Shown: positions 1 through 6,612 of the stretch, in pieces | How the letters are laid out: each line of letters opens with the position of its first letter | Numbering within the stretch: position 1 is the stretch's first letter | Assembly (NCBI GenBank): GCA_900542495.1 | Contig: UQNW01000044.1 | Coordinates: forward strand, 1-11,576 | Direction: 5' to 3' | Origin: an uncultured Roseburia sp. | GTDB lineage: Bacteria > Bacillota > Clostridia > Lachnospirales > Lachnospiraceae | DNA length: 11,576 bases | Notes under the pieces: generated by a model | Databases searched by the model: none | Seen by the model: the letters and a program-made list of their open reading frames with translations, nothing else | Told to the model about the DNA's origin: nothing | Translations under genes and position numbers: made by a program

Positions 1-78
1 GGTAATAAGGAGTACCAAACAAGCATTTTCTTTATCGTTTGCAATTGCGTCAATCAGACTTACGTTATCAACAGCCAT
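1..78 (-). CDS. N-terminal fragment of a small uncharacterised protein (possibly DUF6572-like)
   Basis: An ATG on the minus strand (complement of CAT at 76-78) opens a frame of 26 codons that runs off the left edge. The visible peptide begins MAVDNVSLIDAIANDKENAC and continues LVLLIT. A good ribosome binding site (AAGGAG) lies six bases upstream of the ATG. The acidic, alternating hydrophobic start, with 'IDAI..DKE.....LLITD'-like spacing, reminds me of the small DUF6572 family seen in Firmicutes, but 26 residues are too few to be sure and this is a recollection. No function can be given. The gene is separated from uraA by more than 500 non-coding bases, so it is probably transcribed on its own. 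I could not find a convincing promoter for it. Confidence 0.55.
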   Translation of the reverse strand, partial: MAVDNVSLIDAIANDKENACLVLLIT

Positions 79-370
79 AATATTTCTCCTTCACAGTTCT
101 TTATAAAGGCAATTCGATAAATGTCGATTTGTCAAATTCATTACTAACCATAATTTTACCATAATCACGCTTACAATCCTACTTCATTCTATTAAATTTC
201 GTTTACAGAAGTTATAATTAATTTACTTAGGGAATGCAGATTGAGTTTTGTCGTTACCCTATAGGCATTTCTCCCATAACCAGAGTTTCATATTGTAAAT
301 TGCAGATTCTGTGGTGCGGTTCATAACGTTGATCGGGTATGTATAAGAGTTCTCTCACAAGGCATTCGTA
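79..370. other. AT-rich non-coding stretch upstream of the left-edge gene
   Basis: I see no supported gene here. Reading leftward, a TTGACA (complement of 132-137) lies upstream of the partial gene, but no -10 box sits at the right distance. Two short minus-strand frames are open: 259-324 (ATG start, 21 residues, no ribosome binding site) and an overlapping frame of about 30 codons. Neither has the features of a gene. The stretch could be a long leader for the left-edge gene or decayed repeat DNA. Confidence 0.4.
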
Positions 371-548
371 ACGTAAATAAAAGAAAAACGGTATAAACAA
401 ATATTATTTTCTTCGTGAGCTATGAAGATGGGATTCTAACAATCATGGAAGCCTTTGCTGAACGTGATTGTTGTTCAGAAGCCCATCGTAATGTCCAGCG
501 AACAGAAACATAATATTTCGTTTATACCGTTTTTCTTTTTCATTACAT
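371..548. repeat. Long imperfect palindrome (MITE-like or large hairpin) downstream of uraA
   Basis: The outer arms, about 379-407 and 510-540, are inverted copies of each other. They match over 29 bases except for one extra base in the right arm and one at its A-rich end, and share the core AGAAAAACGGTATAAAC. The match weakens outward (371-378 against 541-548). Inside, GATGGG (427-432) pairs with CCCATC (482-487), and AACAATCA (438-445) pairs exactly with TGATTGTT (465-472), leaving a loop at 446-464. The whole 178 bases can therefore fold into one interrupted hairpin. Both arms end in a T-rich tract when read outward, so it could help end transcription of uraA. It could equally be a miniature inverted-repeat element, although I see no clear target-site duplication. 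It carries no open frame of note. Confidence 0.7.
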
Positions 549-626
549 AAAATTATTGACTTGTGGGAGGACACTTATATCTGCCCTTTACACCCTAAGA
601 AAGCACCACAAAATCTGCGACATTCA

Positions 627-2033
627 CTACTCTTCGTGATCCCCATAGCTTGTATCTTCATGCAGGTTCGGCATCATATCAATACCACGGTTTGAATCCG
701 CCTCAACATCTTTTCCAAAGTGATAGTCATTGCCAGGTAAAATTGCATTTAAGAGAATACCGGCAATTGCAGCAATTGCAAGGGAAGTTAAAGTAATATC
801 AGTTCCAGCAACGGTAAAAGTAAGTCCGTTAGAGAATCCAAGACCACATACGAAAATAACACCGGCAATGATCAGGTTGCGGGATTTTGTAAAGTCTACA
901 TGGTTTTCAACAACGTTGCGGACACCGATAGCAGAAATCATACCGTAAAGCATAAAGCTGACACCACCGATGATAGCGGAAGGCATAGAACCGATCACCT
1001 CTGCCATTTTTGGAATAAAGCTTAAAATAATGGCATACAAAGCTGCAATACGGATTACCTTTGGATCGTGAACTTTACTTAACTCAAGAACACCGGTATT
1101 TTCACCATAAGTAGTGTTTGCAGGACCGCCGACTAATGCGGAGAGGGAAGTTGCAAGACCGTCACCGATCAATGTGCGGTGAAGACCTGGGTTTTCGATA
1201 AAGTTTTCTCCAACAGTAGCGGAGATCGCGGACATATCGCCGATGTGCTCCATCATGGAAGCAAGTGCGATCGGAGCCATAACTAAAATAGCTGAAATAT
1301 TAAATTTACAAATAGAGAACTTTGGAACACCTACCCATGCAGCAGATGCGATATTTGTAAAATCAAGAATGGCGGAACCGTCTGCATTTGTCATGCCAAG
1401 TGCGTTGAAGATCAATGCAGCAGCATAGGAAATAACAACACCCATCAGGATTGGGATGATCTTAAACATTCCTTTTCCCCAGATGTTAAATACGATAATG
1501 GTTGCAAGTGCAATGAATGCGAGAAGCCAGTTCGTAGAAGCATTGGAAACAGCAGAACCGGCAAGGCTTAATCCGATACAGATAATGATCGGGCCTGTTA
1601 CAACAGGTGGAAGGAAACGCATAACTTTTTTTACACCAACCAGTTTGATGATAAGTGCAAGTACTAAATAAAGTAAGCCGGCAACGACAATACCACCACA
1701 GGCATAGGAAAGCTTGTCTGCATTTGACATATCGGCAAAAACACCAGTATCAAGGTTTGCAATCGTTGCAAATCCACCTAAAAAGGCGAAGGATGAACCA
1801 AGGAATGCCGGAACCTTGAATTTAGAACAAAGGTGGAAAAATAAAGTTCCCACACCTGCACAGATCAAAGTAACCTGAACATGAAGTACATCTTCACCGA
1901 AATAGCTGTTTACTAAGATTGGGACAAGAATAGTCGCACCAAACATAGCGAACATGTGCTGTAATCCTAAGATTAACATTTTTGGGACACCAAGGACGCT
2001 GGCGTCACGGATAGCTCCGTTGTTTTCGTTCAT
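627..2033 (-). CDS. uraA: Uracil/xanthine permease, NCS2 (UraA) family
   Basis: A 468-residue polytopic membrane protein of the nucleobase:cation symporter-2 family, which brings uracil (or another nucleobase) across the cytoplasmic membrane with a proton. The family hallmarks are visible: Q25-H26 in the first helix with the following FGATILVPIL segment, a long run of hydrophobic helices, the E262-H263-I-G-D segment that carries the substrate-binding glutamate, and GGPANTTYGENTG (about 302-314) with the second key glutamate, E311. The NTTYGEN form favours uracil over xanthine/urate. The histidine that follows EHIG in E. coli UraA is Asp266 here. The tail after about residue 440 is acidic and soluble. 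AAGGAGGAAG precedes the ATG, which supports this start. The gene is transcribed divergently from tex, from an extended -10 promoter at 2106-2135. The roughly 65-base leader shows no PyrR-type attenuator. The exact nucleobase remains an inference. Confidence 0.93.
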   Translation of the reverse strand: MNENNGAIRDASVLGVPKMLILGLQHMFAMFGATILVPILVNSYFGEDVLHVQVTLICAGVGTLFFHLCSKFKVPAFLGSSFAFLGGFATIANLDTGVFADMSNADKLSYACGGIVVAGLLYLVLALIIKLVGVKKVMRFLPPVVTGPIIICIGLSLAGSAVSNASTNWLLAFIALATIIVFNIWGKGMFKIIPILMGVVISYAAALIFNALGMTNADGSAILDFTNIASAAWVGVPKFSICKFNISAILVMAPIALASMMEHIGDMSAISATVGENFIENPGLHRTLIGDGLATSLSALVGGPANTTYGENTGVLELSKVHDPKVIRIAALYAIILSFIPKMAEVIGSMPSAIIGGVSFMLYGMISAIGVRNVVENHVDFTKSRNLIIAGVIFVCGLGFSNGLTFTVAGTDITLTSLAIAAIAGILLNAILPGNDYHFGKDVEADSNRGIDMMPNLHEDTSYGDHEE

Positions 2034-2105
2034 AAAAAACTTCCTCCTTAAAAGAAAATGAATTGTTAAGGTTTTATCATATTACGACGAACCTCAAATT
2101 AATTT

Positions 2106-2135
2106 ATTATAGCATAGGAAAAGAGGATGTTACAA
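2106..2135 (-). promoter_or_regulatory. Sigma-A promoter of uraA (extended -10)
   Basis: Read on the minus strand, the -35 is TTGTAA (complement of 2130-2135), then an 18-base spacer, then a perfect TATAAT (complement of 2106-2111) preceded by TGC, which makes an extended -10. Transcription would start near 2099 and leave a leader of about 65 bases before the uraA ATG. Confidence 0.75.
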
Positions 2136-2158
2136 TAAAAAAATACAATTGCTTTTAC

Positions 2159-2188
2159 TTGAAGCAGTGGAAAGGAACGTGGTACAAT
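2159..2188 (+). promoter_or_regulatory. Probable sigma-A promoter of tex
   Basis: TTGAAG (2159-2164), an 18-base spacer and TACAAT (2183-2188) form a reasonable promoter about 80 bases before the tex ATG. It lies inside the longer open frame that begins at 2063, which argues that translation does not start that early. Confidence 0.55.
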
Positions 2189-2208
2189 ATATGCGAACGC
2201 GTTCCGCG

Positions 2209-2239
2209 AGTCAGGAAAAACACTGGTTTTCTGACTTTT
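2209..2239 (+). promoter_or_regulatory. Hairpin with short T-run in the tex leader (possible attenuator)
   Basis: AGTCAGGAAA (2209-2218) pairs with TTTTCTGACT (2227-2236), giving a 10-bp stem with one G-U pair and an 8-base loop. TTTT follows at 2236-2239. It lies between the tex promoter and its ribosome binding site. The stem is AT-rich and the T-run short, so as a terminator it would be leaky. It could be a weak attenuator or simply a leader stem. Confidence 0.35.
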
Positions 2240-2266
2240 GCCGGAACTGAAAAGAAAGGATTTATC

Positions 2267-4411
2267 ATGGATATTATTTTAAAACTTTCGGAAGAACTTG
2301 GTATCAAAAAAAGCCAGGCAGAGGCAGCCGTAAAATTGATCGATGAAGGAAACACCATTCCTTTTATCGCCAGATACCGTAAGGAAGTCACCGGTTCGTT
2401 AAATGATGAGGTGCTCCGTAATTTATATGAACGTCTCACTTACCTTCGCAATCTTGAAGAACGAAAAGAGACAGTGTTAAACAGCATTGAAGAACAGGGC
2501 AAACTGACAGAGGAATTGAAAGCGCAGATCCTTGCAGCAGAGACCATAGTCGCAGTGGAAGATCTTTACCGCCCGTACAAGCCAAAGCGCAGAACGAGAG
2601 CCACCATTGCAAAGGAAAAGGGACTCGAACCCCTTGCCAATGTTATTTTGCTGCAAATGCTCAATACGCCATTAGAGGCAGAAGCAGAGCAATACATTAA
2701 TCCGGAAAAAGAAGTCAATTCAGCAGAGGAAGCGATTGCCGGAGCAAAAGATATTATCGCAGAGGCAGTGTCGGATGAGGCAGATTATCGTACAAAGATC
2801 AGAGACCTTACCATGAAAAAAGGCCGTGTGACATCCACAGCGAAAGATCCGGAAGCAGAATCTGTTTATGAGATGTATTACGAATTTGATGAACCTGTAA
2901 ATAAACTGGCAGGACATCGCGTGCTTGCGTTAAACCGTGGCGAGAATGAGAAAATTCTTACCGTAAAAGTGGAGGCACCGGAAGAGGATATTTTACGTTT
3001 CCTTGAGAAAAAAGTGATCACAAGGGACAACCTGTATACAACCCCTGTTTTAAAAGAAGTTGTGGCAGACGCATACGACCGTCTGATTGCACCGGCAATT
3101 GAGCGTGAAGTGAGAAGCAGCCTGACAGAAATGGCAGAGGACGGGGCTATCCGTGTGTTCGGCAAGAACTTAGAACAGTTATTAATGCAGCCGCCAATTG
3201 CAGGACAGGTTGTTTTGGGCTGGGACCCGGCATTCCGTACCGGATGTAAGCTTGCAGTGGTTGATCCGACCGGAAAAGTGCTGGATACGACGGTTATCTA
3301 TCCAACCGCGCCACAGAACAAAGTAGAGGAAGCAAAGGCAGTATTGAAAAAGCTCATTGCAAAATATCACATTACCCTGATCTCCCTTGGAAATGGAACC
3401 GCTTCCAGAGAGTCGGAGCAGGTGATCGTGGATCTGTTGAAAGAGATTCCGGTCAAAGTGCAGTATATTATCGTCAATGAGGCAGGAGCATCCGTTTATT
3501 CTGCAAGTAAGCTTGCAACCGAGGAATTTCCTAATTTTGATGTGGGACAGAGAAGCGCGACATCTATGGCAAGACGTTTGCAGGACCCGTTGGCGGAACT
3601 TGTAAAAATCGATCCGAAATCCATTGGTGTTGGTCAGTATCAGCATGACATGAACCAGAAAAAGTTAAGTGAAGCGTTAAGTGGTGTGGTAGAAGACTGC
3701 GTTAATAAAGTCGGTGTGGATCTGAATACGGCATCTGCTTCCTTGTTAGAATATATTTCCGGTATCAGCAAAGTGATCGCAAAAAATATTGTCGCATATC
3801 GTGAGGAAAACGGAAGATTTGAGTCCAGAAACCAGCTTTTAAAAGTGGCAAAATTAGGACCGAAAGCATACGAACAGTGTGCAGGATTCATGCGTATCAC
3901 AGACGGAAAGAATCCGTTAGATGCCACAGGTGTGCACCCGGAAAGTTATGATGCAACCAAAAAATTACTGGAAAAATTAGGCTTTTCCATGGATGACGTG
4001 AAAAACCGTAATCTGGATGGCATTTCAAAAAAAATCTCCAATTACGATAAACTTGCAGAAGAACTTGGAATCGGAGCTATCACATTGCAGGATATCGTGA
4101 AAGAATTGGAAAAACCAGCCCGTGATCCGCGTGAAGATATGCCAAAACCGATTTTACGCAGCGATGTACTTGAGATGAAAGATCTGACACCGGGCATGAT
4201 CTTAAAAGGAACTGTCCGGAATGTCATTGATTTTGGAGCATTTGTCGATATCGGTGTGCATCAGGACGGTCTGGTTCACATCTCACAGATGAGTGATAAA
4301 TTTATCAAGCATCCGCTGGAAGTTGTGAGTGTTGGCGATATCGTAGAGGTAAAAGTCATGAGTGTTGACCTGAAAAAACAGCGTATCCAGCTCACAATGA
4401 AATTAAATTAA
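2267..4411 (+). CDS. tex: Tex family RNA-binding transcription accessory protein
   Basis: A 714-residue protein, the usual size for Tex, a cytoplasmic nucleic-acid-binding protein related to eukaryotic Spt6. Domain order seen: helical Tex_N region (1 to about 190, with IPFIARYRKEVTG near 31-43 and DLYRPYKPKRRTRA near 98-111); central helical part; YqgF/RNase H-like domain from about 316 (VVLGWDPAFRTGCK, with Asp320); helix-hairpin-helix region at about 450-560 (SIGVGQYQHD, then LLEYISGISKVIA and LGPKAYEQCAGF); and a C-terminal S1 RNA-binding domain at about 640-712 (GTVRNVIDFGAFVDIGVHQDGLVH). The open frame could start at 2063, but those 68 extra residues do not look like Tex and would span both divergent promoters. 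The ATG at 2267, with AAAGGA six bases upstream, begins with the family's MDIILKLSEELGI-type start. Its exact role in transcription or RNA handling is not settled for the family. Confidence 0.95.
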   Translation: MDIILKLSEELGIKKSQAEAAVKLIDEGNTIPFIARYRKEVTGSLNDEVLRNLYERLTYLRNLEERKETVLNSIEEQGKLTEELKAQILAAETIVAVEDLYRPYKPKRRTRATIAKEKGLEPLANVILLQMLNTPLEAEAEQYINPEKEVNSAEEAIAGAKDIIAEAVSDEADYRTKIRDLTMKKGRVTSTAKDPEAESVYEMYYEFDEPVNKLAGHRVLALNRGENEKILTVKVEAPEEDILRFLEKKVITRDNLYTTPVLKEVVADAYDRLIAPAIEREVRSSLTEMAEDGAIRVFGKNLEQLLMQPPIAGQVVLGWDPAFRTGCKLAVVDPTGKVLDTTVIYPTAPQNKVEEAKAVLKKLIAKYHITLISLGNGTASRESEQVIVDLLKEIPVKVQYIIVNEAGASVYSASKLATEEFPNFDVGQRSATSMARRLQDPLAELVKIDPKSIGVGQYQHDMNQKKLSEALSGVVEDCVNKVGVDLNTASASLLEYISGISKVIAKNIVAYREENGRFESRNQLLKVAKLGPKAYEQCAGFMRITDGKNPLDATGVHPESYDATKKLLEKLGFSMDDVKNRNLDGISKKISNYDKLAEELGIGAITLQDIVKELEKPARDPREDMPKPILRSDVLEMKDLTPGMILKGTVRNVIDFGAFVDIGVHQDGLVHISQMSDKFIKHPLEVVSVGDIVEVKVMSVDLKKQRIQLTMKLN

Positions 4412-4419
4412 AAATCATA

Positions 4420-4448
4420 TTGACAAGTAGCAGTCATGTGCATAAAAT
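4420..4448 (+). promoter_or_regulatory. Sigma-A promoter of the FMN riboswitch-ribU unit
   Basis: A perfect TTGACA (4420-4425), a 17-base spacer and TAAAAT (4443-4448, five of six) lie just after the tex stop codon. Transcription would begin near 4455, shortly before the riboswitch, so ribU is its own unit rather than part of a tex operon. Confidence 0.85.
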
Positions 4449-4469
4449 ATATGTGTAAAACAAATAAGG

Positions 4470-4618
4470 AATTCTTCGGGGCAGGGTGATACGATAACGT
4501 AGATTCCCGACCGACGGTGATCTGACAGTATATATTTGCCAGAAAGTCCGTGACCTGCGAGAGCAGCTGATCCGGTGTGAATCCGGAACCGACAGTATAG
4601 TCTGGATGAGAGAAGAAA
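4470..4618 (+). ncRNA. FMN riboswitch (RFN element)
   Basis: This has the conserved RFN segments in order: CTTCGGGGCAGGGTGA near 4474, ATTCCCGACCGACGGTGAT near 4503, AGTCCGTGACC near 4552, GGTGTGAATCCGGAACCGAC near 4574, and AGTCTGGATGAGAGAAGA to the end. The closing P1 stem pairs TTCTTC (4472-4477) with GAAGAA (4612-4617). The aptamer binds flavin mononucleotide. With FMN bound, it is expected to let the terminator at 4663-4693 form and shut off ribU. The promoter lies directly upstream and ribU downstream, which fits feedback control of riboflavin uptake. The small hairpin ACAGG-GAAA-CCTGT (about 4644-4657) between aptamer and terminator may take part in the switch. Confidence 0.95.
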
Positions 4619-4662
4619 GCGTGTTTTTAACATGTAGAATTTAACAGGGAAACCTGTATAAG

Positions 4663-4693
4663 CCCCGGATATTAATATATCCGGGGTATTTTT
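4663..4693 (+). terminator. Riboswitch-controlled intrinsic terminator
   Basis: CCCCGGATAT (4663-4672) pairs perfectly with ATATCCGGGG (4677-4686) across a 4-base loop, and is followed by TATTTTT. Its place 45 bases after the FMN aptamer and before ribU is the classic arrangement for premature termination when FMN is abundant. Confidence 0.88.
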
Positions 4694-4728
4694 ATTACAT
4701 AGGAAATTTCCTTCCTATGCAATAAAAA
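4689..4728. repeat. 40-base near-perfect palindrome abutting the riboswitch terminator
   Basis: The 17 bases from 4689 to 4705 (TTTTTATTACATAGGAA) and the 17 from 4712 to 4728 are inverted copies with one mismatch (4697 against 4720) around a 6-base centre, ATTTCC. The left arm overlaps the T-run of the terminator. No T-run follows the right arm on the plus strand, so it does not look like a plain second terminator. Confidence 0.75.
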
Positions 4729-4816
4729 CGCTCCGCGTGGATCGCACTGCGGCGGAATGGAATATTTGCCGCTAAAGCGACCCGCCGCAGGCGGAGAATC
4801 CTGCAAAGCAGGATTC
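4729..4816. repeat. GC-rich palindromic (REP-like) element in the ribU leader
   Basis: This block is much richer in G+C than its AT-rich surroundings. CTGCGGCGG (4747-4755) pairs with CCGCCGCAG (4782-4790). CTCCGC (4731-4736) pairs with GCGGAG (4791-4796) outside it. A small CGCT/AGCG stem lies inside. A separate perfect hairpin follows: GAATCCTGC (4796-4804), AAA loop, GCAGGATTC (4808-4816). It has no coding potential and sits between the riboswitch terminator and the ribU ribosome binding site, so it is transcribed as part of the leader. It resembles dispersed REP/MITE-type repeats, though copy number cannot be judged from one window. Confidence 0.7.
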
Positions 4817-4880
4817 GTTCTTAATACACGTAATATTCACCTCGAATTCCAAGTTCAAACAGAAAAGGAGACGAGTGACA

Positions 4881-5504
4881 ATGAGCACACAAACAGCAAC
4901 CGCAAACAAAGTAGAAAAAAGAGTAAACGTAAGGTATCTTACCGTAACAGCAATGCTATCCGCAGTAGCATACATCCTGATGTTTCTGGATTTTTCCGTA
5001 CCATTTATGCCGGCATTTATCAAGATGGATTTATCTGAACTTCCGGCATTGATCGGATCTTTCGCCATGGGACCATTATGTGGTGTCGTTGTATGCCTGA
5101 TCAAAAATGTACTGCATCTGTTCATTACAACAACAGGCGGAGTCGGCGAGTTATCGAACTTTATTTTGGGAGTAGCATTTGTCCTTCCGGCAGGTCTTAT
5201 TTACAAACATAAGAAAAACCGGAAATCAGCACTGATCGGTTCCCTGACAGGCGCAGTTTTCATGGGAATTTTCAGTGTGGTTTCTAACTATTTCCTTGTT
5301 TATCCGGTATATTATAATTTCATGCCGCAGGACGTCATTCTGGCAGCATACCAGGCAATCATTCCTTCTGTGAAAAATATTTTACAGTGCCTGATCTGCT
5401 TTAATATGCCATTTACTATTGTAAAAGGACTGTTTTCCGTAGTGATCACATTCTTTACTTATAAGCATATTTCGCCGATCTTAAAAGGAAACCAGAACCG
5501 CTAA
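4881..5504 (+). CDS. ribU: Riboflavin ECF transporter, S component (RibU)
   Basis: A 207-residue integral membrane protein that binds riboflavin and hands it to the shared energy-coupling module (EcfA, EcfA', EcfT), which is not encoded in this window. After a short polar N-terminus with basic residues (KVEKRVNVRYL, 10-20), about six hydrophobic segments follow. The RibU signature is clear: FLDFSVPFMPAFIKMDLSEL (35-54), then PALIGSFAMGPLCGVVVCLIKN and LHLF, with a cytoplasmic KHKKNRKS loop in the middle. The FMN riboswitch upstream independently supports the substrate. AAGGAG lies ten bases before the ATG at 4881. A GTG at 4875, two codons earlier, is possible but only four bases from the Shine-Dalgarno sequence. 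The gene ends with its own terminator. Regulation is expected to be repression by FMN, with the palindrome cluster at 4689-4816 as an unusual part of the leader. Confidence 0.95.
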   Translation: MSTQTATANKVEKRVNVRYLTVTAMLSAVAYILMFLDFSVPFMPAFIKMDLSELPALIGSFAMGPLCGVVVCLIKNVLHLFITTTGGVGELSNFILGVAFVLPAGLIYKHKKNRKSALIGSLTGAVFMGIFSVVSNYFLVYPVYYNFMPQDVILAAYQAIIPSVKNILQCLICFNMPFTIVKGLFSVVITFFTYKHISPILKGNQNR

Positions 5505-5521
5505 TTACGAAAGAGATCCAG

Positions 5522-5558
5522 AGAAAAGACGTATTTTATATGCGTCTTTTCTTTTTTT
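5522..5558 (+). terminator. Intrinsic terminator of ribU
   Basis: AGAAAAGACG (5522-5531) pairs perfectly with CGTCTTTTCT (5543-5552) across an 11-base loop, followed by a run of seven T. It lies 17 bases after the ribU stop codon and separates ribU from the genes to the right. Confidence 0.9.
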
Positions 5559-5610
5559 GCAAAAAATGATATACTTCATCATATTAAGAAAGAAAAATGC
5601 AGGAGGATAT

Positions 5611-6102
5611 ATGGAATTTGATATAAAACTAAAATCACAGGATATGTACCGGTTTAATATGTACCAGACTTACACAGGATTTCATGGCTGGTTTTCTATT
5701 ATTGTATCGATTATTATTTTTGTTGTGGCAGGCCTGACTTACGGAGGACTGGAAATCACATACACTATTTTGTATATTGCATTTGGTATTATTTTCTTAC
5801 TCTATATGCCGGTAACGCTCTGGCTGCGCTCAAAGAGTGCGCTTGCATCTTCGGAAGTACTGAGGGGAACCTTACATTATCTTGTGGACGAGAACGGTTT
5901 TAATGTTTCCCAGGGAGAGGAGAGTGCGACACTTCCGTGGAATCAGATTTATAAAATGGTGGCAACAAAAAGTAATGTTTTAGTTTACAGCACACGGATC
6001 AATGCGTATATTATTCCAAGAGAGCAGTTAGGAGACAAATACACGGAGCTTGCAAAAATCGCAAACGAAAAGCTGCCAAAGTACCGTGTGAAAATGCAGT
6101 AG
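5611..6102 (+). CDS. YcxB-like two-helix membrane protein, function unknown
   Basis: A 163-residue protein. The layout is a short polar N-terminus (MEFDIKLKSQDMYRFNMYQT), two transmembrane helices at about 26-46 and 49-68, then a soluble C-terminal part (about 85-155). In that part, FNVSQGEESATLPWNQIYKMVATKSNVLVYSTRINAYIIPREQL matches the YcxB-like C-terminal domain pattern, with a W in a 'sLPWxxI' turn and an 'AyiiPkr' strand. The family has no established function. AGGAGG lies four bases before the ATG. An in-frame ATG further upstream (5557) would lie in the ribU terminator and has no ribosome binding site. A weak -10 (TATACT, 5570-5575) without a good -35 may serve this gene and the operon behind it. 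It precedes tsaE by 51 bases, and any link to tRNA modification would be guesswork. Confidence 0.8.
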   Translation: MEFDIKLKSQDMYRFNMYQTYTGFHGWFSIIVSIIIFVVAGLTYGGLEITYTILYIAFGIIFLLYMPVTLWLRSKSALASSEVLRGTLHYLVDENGFNVSQGEESATLPWNQIYKMVATKSNVLVYSTRINAYIIPREQLGDKYTELAKIANEKLPKYRVKMQ

Positions 6103-6153
6103 TATCAGAAAAGTTTGTGCAGCATAGATGTCGGCAGGAAGGATATTGACAAA

Positions 6154-6591
6154 ATGAAAGAGACAGTCATTGAGACATTTTCTCCGGAGGAGACGCATGC
6201 CCTTGGAAAAAAAATCGGGCAGCAGGCAAAACCGGGAGATGTATATACTTTAATTGGAGACTTAGGCGTTGGAAAAACAGTTTTTACACAGGGAATCGCA
6301 GAGGGACTTGACATCAAAGAACCAATCTGCAGTCCGACGTTTACCATAGTGCAGGTTTATGAGGAAGGGCGTATGCCATTCTATCATTTTGATGTTTACC
6401 GGATCGGGGACATTGAGGAGATGGATGAGATTGGATATGAGGACTATTTTTATGGGAATGGTCTTTGCATGATCGAATGGGCGAATCTGATCGAGGAGAT
6501 CCTTCCAGAAAAAAGACATGATATTTCTATCGAAAAAGACTTGGAAAAAGGCTTTGATTATCGTAAAATAACCATTCGTGAGTTAGATTAG
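6154..6591 (+). CDS. tsaE: tRNA t6A biosynthesis ATPase TsaE
   Basis: A 145-residue P-loop ATPase, the normal length for TsaE (YjeE). With TsaB and TsaD it completes the transfer of threonylcarbamoyl to A37 of tRNAs reading ANN codons, in the cytoplasm. Seen motifs: Walker A GDLGVGKT (35-42), CSPTF (59-63), the HFDVYR strand (78-83, with D80) and the IEWAN motif (107-111, with E108). The chosen ATG begins the conserved part (MKETVIETFSPEET) and has GGAAGG 11 bases upstream. A start 13 codons earlier, at 6115, lacks a site. It is followed 21 bases later by tsaB, as in many Firmicutes, and TsaB and TsaD in the same run confirm the pathway. Confidence 0.95.
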   Translation: MKETVIETFSPEETHALGKKIGQQAKPGDVYTLIGDLGVGKTVFTQGIAEGLDIKEPICSPTFTIVQVYEEGRMPFYHFDVYRIGDIEEMDEIGYEDYFYGNGLCMIEWANLIEEILPEKRHDISIEKDLEKGFDYRKITIRELD

Positions 6592-6612
6592 CAGGAAAGG
6601 CATGAAATTGTT

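Noticed and set aside
556..581. TTGACT with TATATC as a plus-strand promoter near the uraA 3' end
   Set aside because: The spacer is only 14 bases, and it would read antisense into uraA with no gene to serve.
2063..2266. A 68-residue N-terminal extension of Tex from an upstream ATG
   Set aside because: The extension has no Tex-like sequence, no good ribosome binding site, and lies over the uraA and tex promoters. The ATG at 2267 gives the normal Tex N-terminus.
3182..3646. 154-residue minus-strand open frame inside tex
   Set aside because: It is opposite the conserved YqgF and hairpin-helix region of Tex, has no ribosome binding site and no family-like sequence; it is a shadow of the real gene.
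6145..6150. TTGACA just before tsaE as a promoter
   Set aside because: No -10 box follows at 16-18 bases; that distance is already inside the tsaE coding sequence. It is part of the spacer between ribosome binding site and start.
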